This document shows, piece by piece, positions 58,383-64,000 of a DNA stretch of 64,000 nucleotides. The stretch is from positions 177,932 through 241,931 of the forward strand of contig CAZEAP010000002.1 of the NCBI GenBank assembly GCA_964510315.1, in the 5' to 3' direction. The notes beneath the pieces were generated by a model, which had not been told where the DNA came from, did no database searches, and worked only from the letters and a program-made list of their open reading frames with translations. Origin of the DNA: CAZEAP01 sp964510315. GTDB lineage: Bacteria > Planctomycetota > Brocadiia > SM23-32. The number at the start of each line of letters is the position of its first letter. The first letter of the stretch is position 1. Both the position numbers and the translations under genes were made by a program.

Positions 58383-59720
58383 ATGGCAGTCAACGCAGTT
58401 GTGGCACAGTCCGGCGGGCCGACCGCCGTGATCAACAATTCGGTTCGCGGCGTTGTGGAGCGGCTGGATGAAGCCGCGCAGGTGGACAAGGTCTACGGCC
58501 CCCGATCCGGCATCCTGGGGGTGCTCCGCAACGAACTGATCGACCTGACCGCACAAGAACACGCGGAGATACTCCGCCTGGGGGAGACCCCGTCGGCCGG
58601 CGCGCTGGGAAGCTGTCGCTACAAGCTGGCCAGCAAGGAGACCGGTGATATCTACACCGACGATTACGAGCGCATCCTCCAGGTCTTCGAAGCCCACAAC
58701 GTAGGGATGTTCTTCTACATCGGCGGCAACGATTCGATGGACACCGCCAACCGCGTCGCCGAGATGGCCCGCGACGCCGGCCAGGACGTGCAGGGCATCG
58801 GCATCGCCAAGACCGTCGACAACGACGTGGGCGGCCCGCTCCAGGACGACGGGACCTTCGCCGTCTGCGATCACAACCCCGGCTACGGCAGCGTTGCCCG
58901 CTACTGGGCCGTCAACGTCCTGGAGGCCAACGAGGAGAACAAGGCCAGCCACACCAGCGACCCCGTGCTCATCATGCAGGCGATGGGCCGACGGGTCGGC
59001 TTCATCACCGCCTCCGCGCGCCTGGCCGACCCCGAACGCCGGATGCCGCTGCTGGTTTTCATCCCCGAGGCGCTCAGCAAGGACGACCCCGAGCAGAACC
59101 TGGAGTTCATCGCCACCCGTGTCAACGAAACGCTGCGGGAGGCGGGCCGTTGCATGGTCGTCCTCACCGAAGGCGCCGGCCTCGGCGACGTCGGTGTCCT
59201 GCGGGACGCCTTCGGCCATGCCCAGTTCAGCGCCTGCCGAACCACCGCCGCCCACCTCCTGATGAACCACCTGAACGGCATCGACCGAACCGACGAGAAG
59301 GGCAGGGCACAGAGCCGGCTGGTCCGCCCCGGCATCGCCCGCGTCGACGTCCCGGGCACCATGCAGAGACGCGATTCCCTCCGCACCTCCTCGGTCGACC
59401 TGGAGGAGGCGTACCGGGTCGGCGTCCAGGCCGCCGAACTCGCCCTCGACGGCAAGAGCGGCCTCATGGCCACCATCCTCCGAAAGCCCAAAGCTGAATA
59501 CGAAGTCGAATACGGCGAAGTCCCGCTGGAGGAGGTCGCCAACGCCGAGCGCAACTTCCCCGAACAGTGGATCGCCGAGTCGGGCGCCGACGTCACCGAC
59601 GGCTTCGTCGACTGGGCCCGCCCGCTGATGGGCGCACCGCTGCCGGATTTCGCCCGGCTGGCCCCGCAGACCGCACCCGACCGCGGCCTCGGGGACTACA
59701 CGCCTCAGGGCCTGCCCTGA
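58383..59720 (+). CDS. 6-phosphofructokinase, PPi-dependent type predicted
   Basis: 445 residues. PFK motifs: AQSGGPTAVINNSVRG, GGNDSMDTA (GGDGS in ATP enzymes, GGDDS in many PPi enzymes) and KTVDND, where the Lys in place of Gly is the marker of pyrophosphate use. Such enzymes run the fructose 6-phosphate / fructose 1,6-bisphosphate step reversibly. GAGGAGG precedes the ATG, 15 bases after the HAD gene. The last codons (PQGLP) run into a tandem repeat. A sedoheptulose 7-phosphate role is possible, given gnd in the same operon. Confidence 0.88.
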   Translation: MAVNAVVAQSGGPTAVINNSVRGVVERLDEAAQVDKVYGPRSGILGVLRNELIDLTAQEHAEILRLGETPSAGALGSCRYKLASKETGDIYTDDYERILQVFEAHNVGMFFYIGGNDSMDTANRVAEMARDAGQDVQGIGIAKTVDNDVGGPLQDDGTFAVCDHNPGYGSVARYWAVNVLEANEENKASHTSDPVLIMQAMGRRVGFITASARLADPERRMPLLVFIPEALSKDDPEQNLEFIATRVNETLREAGRCMVVLTEGAGLGDVGVLRDAFGHAQFSACRTTAAHLLMNHLNGIDRTDEKGRAQSRLVRPGIARVDVPGTMQRRDSLRTSSVDLEEAYRVGVQAAELALDGKSGLMATILRKPKAEYEVEYGEVPLEEVANAERNFPEQWIAESGADVTDGFVDWARPLMGAPLPDFARLAPQTAPDRGLGDYTPQGLP

Positions 59721-59792
59721 GGCCCTCGAACGGGCCTGCCCTGAGGCTACCGAACGGCCTGCCCTGAGGCCCTCGAATGGGCCTGCCCTGGA
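59709..59792. repeat. Short tandem repeat spanning two convergent gene ends
   Basis: Three and a half copies of GGCCTGCCCTGAGGCCCTCG plus AAC, unit about 23-24 bases. It supplies the stop of the phosphofructokinase (59718-59720) and the C-terminal residues and stop of the ankyrin protein on the other strand. It resembles the widespread CCTGAGCCTGTCGAAGG-type bacterial intergenic repeat. Confidence 0.75.
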
Positions 59793-62700
59793 ACCGCACC
59801 GTGCTCCTTCAGCAGTTTTGCCACCTCCTTTCTGCCCTGCGAGATCGCCATGTCCAGCGGGGTTTTTCCCAGGTCGTTACCGAGGTTGGGGTCGGCGCCT
59901 TTCTCCAGCAGAAGTCGAGTCAGTTCCACTTTCCCCAACCTGGAGGTCTCGTGCAGCGGCACCCAACCTGTCTCCGACCGGGCGTCCACGTCGGCCCCCG
60001 CGGCGATCATACCCCTGGCCATGTCGTACCTGCGGTGCAGGAGCGCCTGGTGCAGGGCGTTCCGACGTCCGCGGGGCAGGTCCGGATCGGCCCCCGCCTC
60101 CAGGAGCGCTTTCACGCACCGGGGGCGGTTCCCTTCCACCGCCCGGATCAGCGGCGTCTCTCCCTCGGCGGCGACGTCGGGGTCGGCGCCGGCGTCCAGG
60201 AGCATCTTCACCACGCCGTGCGCCCGCTCCCTGGCTTCTGATTCGAGCTGTTTCTTGTTGAGCATAGACACATAAGCGGTGCCCTGCGACCGGGCGAATG
60301 CCTCCAGCGCCTCCGGCCCCACGGCGAGAGCCATTTGCAGCGGCGTTGCCCCCTTCTTGTTCCGGGCGTTGGGGTCGAGGCGGTGCCCCAGCAGAAGTTC
60401 CACAGAATCCGCCTCGAGGGTTCGGGCCGCCACGTGCAGAGGTGTCGAGCCGTCCTTCTGGCGTGCCTTGACGTCCGCACCGCGCTCCAGCAGCAGCCGG
60501 GTCGTCGCCGGCAGGGCGGACGCAATGGCGAAGTGCAACGGCGTCCTACCCTCCATATCTGCGGCGTTCGCGTCCGCGCCCTCCGCCAGCAGCAGCTTCA
60601 TGTCCATCAGATGGACCCGCTCGGAGTATACCCGCAGCATCTCCCGTTCCTGCTCCGAAACACTTGCGGCATAGAGATGGCCGCGGCCCGGCTGCATGTC
60701 GCGGGCGGTCGCTGCCACCGACTTGTGCAGAGGCGTGAGGCCATCATGGGTCCGGGCGTGGGGGTCTGCGCCCGATTCCAAAAGCAGCCGCATCATCTCG
60801 GTACGCTCGCTCTCCTCCGGGGTGGCGTTCCGAGGCTGGGAGTCGTCCCAGGGCACGGGCTGCACTCGGGCCCCGCCTGTGGGGATCATGTCCTCCAGGC
60901 GTTTGGACGGAACGCTGCGGCTCACCGCGGCGTGGAGGGGCGTGCCGGCCCGGCCTCCGCCCGCGTTGACGTCGGCGCCGCGCTTCAGCAGCAGCCTGAC
61001 GGCGGGGTGAGAACCCGCCGAGACGGCGGAAAACAGTGCCGTCTCGCCCCTCGAACCGGTTCTGTTTACGTCCGCACCCGCCTCCAGCAGAACGTTCAGA
61101 ACTCCGACTCTTCCCTCTGAGGCGGCGGCGTGCAGCGGGCCGATTCTCCCCGCATTCGGGTCGGCCCCCTGCTCCAGCAGATACTTTAGAATCGGCACGT
61201 TCCCCGCGAGGGCGGCGTAGTAGAGGGGCGTAGCCCCGTGCACAACATCAATGGCGTCGGGGCTCGCCCCGGCGTCCATCAGAAGCTCCGCCACCTTCAT
61301 GGGCTGCGGCGTTTTTACGTTGGGAGCCGGTCCGGACGGGGGACCCGACGTCAGCCGGCTCACGACCCCGGCGATCGTGGAGAGCATCTGACCTTCCTCA
61401 AGGGCCGCCACGAGGTGCAGAGGGGTTTTCCCCAGCCGGTCCCCCAGGCTGGGGGCGGCGCCGTGCTTCAGCAGGACTTTCACCATCTCCGGGTCGGCGG
61501 CCCTCGCAGCGCAGTGCAGCGGTGTGCCCACCGTCCGAGAGGCCGCATCGACCGAAGCACCGTGACTCAGCAGTTCGGTCGCTGCCCCTTTCAGCCCGCA
61601 CAGCGCCGCGAGGTGGAGCGGGGTGATCTCCTGGTCCGACGTGGCATCCGGATCGGCGCCTTCGTCCAACAGCAGCTTCACGTCCCCCGCTCGAGCGTTC
61701 AGGACGGACCGGCGCAGTCGCTTCCGTTGCTCCGGTGACAAGGCCGAACTGAAGGGGAGATGCCCGCGCCAGGCTTCCTCCAACCCCGCCTGCACCGCGC
61801 GGTGGAGGGCGACGCATCCAGTCATGTCCGTGGCGTTCACGTCGGCCCCGGCGTCTATAATCGCCCGGATGGTCTCCCGCCTCTGGCCGAGCCACTCCTT
61901 CACGAGGCGGCGCAGCTTCGCCGGGGGAACGTAAGCGGGCACAGCGGTGGCCTCCGGGAGCCGTCCCAGGAGAACCGGCGATTGACTGTAGGTCGCGGCG
62001 ACCGCCCTGTGGAGCGGCGTCTCCTTCATCAGCGGCTCGGCGGCGCCCGCCTCGGCCCCTGCCTCCAGGAGGGCTTCGACCGCCTCGATGTTCCCTGCTT
62101 CGGCCGCGGCGTGCAGCGGGGTCTCATCGGTCCAGCGGAACTCGCCCCTCCCGAACAGCCGGGCGACGGCGTTTTTCAGCCGGGCCAGTCTGCCGGCCCG
62201 CGGCGGAAGCGGAACCGACCTTTTAGCCTCGCCCTCGGGGTCAGCACCGCTTTCCAGCAGGGCCTCGACGACCTCGGCTGTCCCCTGGGCCGCGGCATGG
62301 TGCATCGGCCTCCTCGCCTCCGGGCCGGACGTAGCGTTCGGGTCGGCCCCTCTGTCTATGAGGAGTTCGATGATCTCCGGGTTGCCCCCGGCGCAGGCCG
62401 CCGGCAGCAGGTTCTCGTAGCGGATGGTCCTCAGGTCGACCCCCTGCGGCAGCAGGACCTTGACGCACTCGAGCCGGCCGCTCGCAGCCGCCACCTCCAG
62501 CGGGGACCGGTCCCGGTGGTCCGGAAGACTTCGGTCCGCCCCGGCGTCCAGGAGGCACTTCACCACCTTCACGCGGCCCTCCGCCGCGGCGAGGTGCAGC
62601 GCGGAGGGGCCGGTCACGTCCTGCGCGTTGGGATCGGCCCCTGACTCCAGCAGGCGCCGGACCACGGCGAGATTGCCCGCCGCGCCCGCCCGGCACAGCA

Positions 62701-63085
62701 GGACCGCCCAATCGGTGGTCTCGACGGGCTCGAACGGCGTGTCGGCGGCAAGCTGCGCGGCTCTTCGTCCGACCGCCCGCAGCCGCCCGGCCAGCTTCAG
62801 GAACTCGGCGATCCCCTCCTCCTGCGCGGGGGCGGAGGCCAGTTGCTCAAGCAGACGCTTCTCCAGCTTTTCGTACTGCTCCAGGTGCTCGACGAGGGAC
62901 TCCCGCGTTTCGGGCCTCTCTGCCGGTCCACGGGCGAACGTGCCGTGCGCCGGCCCGGCCTTCGGGCGGTTGTCCATCAGCCCAATGGCTTGCGTTCCGG
63001 CGGCTGCGGAGATCAGCATTAGCACCGCCGCCGAGACCCGGAGGACGACGCCGCGACACGTGTTTGGTCGGTTGTGACGTTCCAT
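59747..63085 (-). CDS. Large secreted ankyrin-repeat protein
   Basis: 1112 residues from the ATG at 63085 (GGGAGG upstream). A signal peptide (VLRVSAAVLMLISAAAGTQA) and a short coiled coil (about 55-90) precede about 20 ankyrin repeats of the TPLHxAAxxGxxEVVxxLLExGADPNA type to the C-terminus, broken by a few insertions (for example about 255-285, 450-480 and 730-760). The predicted location is periplasmic or extracellular. Ankyrin solenoids bind proteins; no enzymatic domain is present. The last residues (GQAHSRASGQAVR) are encoded by the tandem repeat, so the original C-terminus was probably near EHGAVP. Confidence 0.93.
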   Translation of the reverse strand: MERHNRPNTCRGVVLRVSAAVLMLISAAAGTQAIGLMDNRPKAGPAHGTFARGPAERPETRESLVEHLEQYEKLEKRLLEQLASAPAQEEGIAEFLKLAGRLRAVGRRAAQLAADTPFEPVETTDWAVLLCRAGAAGNLAVVRRLLESGADPNAQDVTGPSALHLAAAEGRVKVVKCLLDAGADRSLPDHRDRSPLEVAAASGRLECVKVLLPQGVDLRTIRYENLLPAACAGGNPEIIELLIDRGADPNATSGPEARRPMHHAAAQGTAEVVEALLESGADPEGEAKRSVPLPPRAGRLARLKNAVARLFGRGEFRWTDETPLHAAAEAGNIEAVEALLEAGAEAGAAEPLMKETPLHRAVAATYSQSPVLLGRLPEATAVPAYVPPAKLRRLVKEWLGQRRETIRAIIDAGADVNATDMTGCVALHRAVQAGLEEAWRGHLPFSSALSPEQRKRLRRSVLNARAGDVKLLLDEGADPDATSDQEITPLHLAALCGLKGAATELLSHGASVDAASRTVGTPLHCAARAADPEMVKVLLKHGAAPSLGDRLGKTPLHLVAALEEGQMLSTIAGVVSRLTSGPPSGPAPNVKTPQPMKVAELLMDAGASPDAIDVVHGATPLYYAALAGNVPILKYLLEQGADPNAGRIGPLHAAASEGRVGVLNVLLEAGADVNRTGSRGETALFSAVSAGSHPAVRLLLKRGADVNAGGGRAGTPLHAAVSRSVPSKRLEDMIPTGGARVQPVPWDDSQPRNATPEESERTEMMRLLLESGADPHARTHDGLTPLHKSVAATARDMQPGRGHLYAASVSEQEREMLRVYSERVHLMDMKLLLAEGADANAADMEGRTPLHFAIASALPATTRLLLERGADVKARQKDGSTPLHVAARTLEADSVELLLGHRLDPNARNKKGATPLQMALAVGPEALEAFARSQGTAYVSMLNKKQLESEARERAHGVVKMLLDAGADPDVAAEGETPLIRAVEGNRPRCVKALLEAGADPDLPRGRRNALHQALLHRRYDMARGMIAAGADVDARSETGWVPLHETSRLGKVELTRLLLEKGADPNLGNDLGKTPLDMAISQGRKEVAKLLKEHGAVPGQAHSRASGQAVR

Positions 63086-63402
63086 GTCCGCTGCCTCCCT
63101 TACCCTGTGTGAAGTCCCATGCCCCGTCGCTGCAACAATACCGTACGATCGTGCCAAAGGCAACGCAAGCTCGTCGGGTGCCGGCCGAGTCGGACGCGCC
63201 GGACCACTTTGTGAGAGTGGATAGCCATTTATCAATTTACGGTTCTTTGTCGCCTATGAAGCTAACTTGTGAGTCTGCGTCCTATCCCGCTGGCGCTCGA
63301 CGAGTTGCGACAAAATGGGTTCGTTTCGTAATCGGGGGGCACAATGGAACCGCAGATGAACGTCCGCCCTGGGCTCCGACGTGGATTGGCGACGGAACAG
63401 AA

Positions 63403-63470
63403 AGGGGAACCACGGAGAGCACGGAGGGCACGGAGAACACGGAGAACGGCAAAGGCACGGGCCGGGCACC
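63403..63470 (+). repeat. ACGGAGNGC-type short-unit repeat array
   Basis: GGGGAACCACGGAGAGCACG followed by GAGGGCACGGAGAACACGGAGAACGGC: 9-10-base units related to those at 28281-28316 and, in reverse complement, 54031-54470. Part of the 915-base gene-free end of the window (63086-64000); the open frames there are repeat-derived. Confidence 0.75.
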
Positions 63471-63503
63471 ACGAAGAACGGAGACACAGATGGGCACTGA
63501 TAG

Positions 63504-63557
63504 ACACGGATGGAAAACTCCCGACAGGCGAAAAGGAAAACGAACAACGCCAGACAC
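63504..63557 (+). repeat. 54-base direct repeat, copy 1 (copy 2 at 63683-63736)
   Basis: Begins ACACGGATGGAAAACTCCCG and ends ACGCCAGACAC. The second copy 179 bases downstream differs at 4 of 54 positions. Both are flanked by CACTGATG/CACAGATA-type short units. Confidence 0.8.
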
Positions 63558-63611
63558 TGATGGGCACAGATAAACACAGATGGAAGACCCACAGAATTTC
63601 TGGAACTGATT

Positions 63612-63650
63612 TGTAGAAAGCATCCTTCGGCACTCCAATCGGCCGGGCGC
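63612..63650 (+). repeat. Copy 2 of the 39-base direct repeat (partner at 53693-53731)
   Basis: TGTAGAAAGCATCCTTCGGC followed by ACTCCAATCGGCCGGGCGC, lying between the two 54-base repeats. Non-coding. Confidence 0.75.
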
Positions 63651-63682
63651 CTGCCACGCCGTACTTTCCCGCCCATCCCTGG

Positions 63683-63736
63683 ACACGGATGAAAAACTCC
63701 CGACGGGCGAAAAGGAAAACGAAAAGCGCCAGACAC
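63683..63736 (+). repeat. 54-base direct repeat, copy 2
   Basis: Begins ACACGGATGAAAAACTCCCG and ends GCGCCAGACAC; see 63504-63557. Confidence 0.8.
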
Positions 63737-63830
63737 AGATACACACTGATGCTTGCGCGCCCGGGGCGCACCCCCAGGACCAGGGACTTGGTCAAGAGCC
63801 CGCCCTGGGGCGCGTACATGTTCAGCGTCG

Positions 63831-63915
63831 GCGCCGCGGAGCGGCGCGGTCGTGAAGGCCAGGGCTTCAGCCCTGGTATCTCCCGCGAAAACCCAATTGC
63901 GCCCCGCAGGGGCGC
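63831..63915. repeat. Element with three perfect GC-rich hairpins
   Basis: GCGCCGC-GGA-GCGGCGC (63831-63847), CCAGGGC-TTCA-GCCCTGG (63859-63876) and GCGCCCC-GCA-GGGGCGC (63899-63915): three 7-base perfect stems with 3-4-base loops within 85 bases. No T-run follows. A REP/MITE-like element or structured RNA is possible; similar GGGCTTCAGCCC and GCGCCCCGCAGGGGCGC motifs are common intergenic repeats in planctomycete-like genomes (recollection, not a search). Confidence 0.6.
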
Positions 63916-64000
63916 GGTGAGGTACCCGATGCGCAAAAGCCTGACCGGCGGGTCCTGGCGGCAGGCCGGTGTGAAGAGATCGCGTATCGAACTCGCTCAG

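Noticed and set aside
63403..63736. Possible CRISPR array from regularly spaced repeats
   Set aside because: Repeat units are 9-10 bases or two 54-base copies with no equal-length unique spacers, and no cas genes are present.
63254..63936. Overlapping Cys/Phe-rich frames on the minus strand at the window end
   Set aside because: Four frames translate the same direct repeats with similar low-complexity products; no ribosome-binding site or homology. Treated as non-coding repeats.

Overview
The window reads as a scaffold from an uncultured, GC-rich, diderm bacterium. TolC-like and HlyD-like proteins, lipoprotein signals, TatA and an N-anchored S41 protease all fit a two-membrane envelope. A run of exactly 100 N at 54249-54348, placed inside a repeat, looks like a scaffolder gap in a draft or metagenome assembly. 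Many promoters match the sigma70 consensus and GTG starts are common. Intergenic regions carry the short degenerate dispersed repeats (NCGNAGGAC-type arrays, AGAATTCAGAATTC motifs, GC hairpins) that I associate with Planctomycetota and neighbouring uncultured lineages. That phylum assignment is a guess; no rRNA, tRNA or CRISPR array was recognised.

Layout. 1-7.9 kb holds housekeeping and iron genes: guaB (cut by the window edge), a SagB/nitroreductase-like protein, an M16 peptidase, DAHP synthase, an MnmE-like GTPase lacking the catalytic C-terminal cysteine, and fur-feoA-feoB. 7.9-13.8 kb is a three-gene overlapping operon: a receiver/TackOD1-like/degenerate-GGDEF regulator, a 1023-residue lipoprotein fusing PD40-like, TolC-like and glycoside-hydrolase-like TIM-barrel regions, and an HlyD-type fusion protein. 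This is my best candidate for an undescribed system. 13.9-20.6 kb is a same-strand run with two copies of the pair (membrane-anchored GspE/PilB-like ATPase plus CvpA-like membrane protein) around a PilT-like ATPase, then a frameshifted pgsA. The second ATPase has lost its Walker B glutamate.

20.7-36.6 kb is mostly biosynthesis and quality control: dapA, rpsR, an NtrC-type regulator, DUF58 with a metallophosphoesterase, fxsA, hisD-tatA, an RqcH/NFACT protein with Asp97-Arg98, rph, a methyltransferase, a double-ACT protein, an HD-GYP phosphodiesterase, a CtpA protease and pyruvate kinase. 36.7-42.7 kb is a complete five-gene oligopeptide ABC transporter with stop/start overlaps. 42.6-47.9 kb holds envelope proteins of uncertain role, including a TauE-TPR fusion.

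48.1-52.5 kb is a compact cassette predicted to make a sphingolipid: serine palmitoyltransferase-like, GNAT acyltransferase (bacterial ceramide synthase-like), SDR reductase (CerR-like) and a PAP2/Aur1-like head-group transferase. A GH172/DUF2961 protein follows, then a repeat-rich region with the assembly gap. 54.5-59.7 kb has coaX and a sugar-phosphate operon (gnd, HAD phosphatase, PPi-type phosphofructokinase). 59.7-63.1 kb encodes a secreted protein of about 20 ankyrin repeats. The last 900 bases are non-coding and dense in repeats and hairpins.
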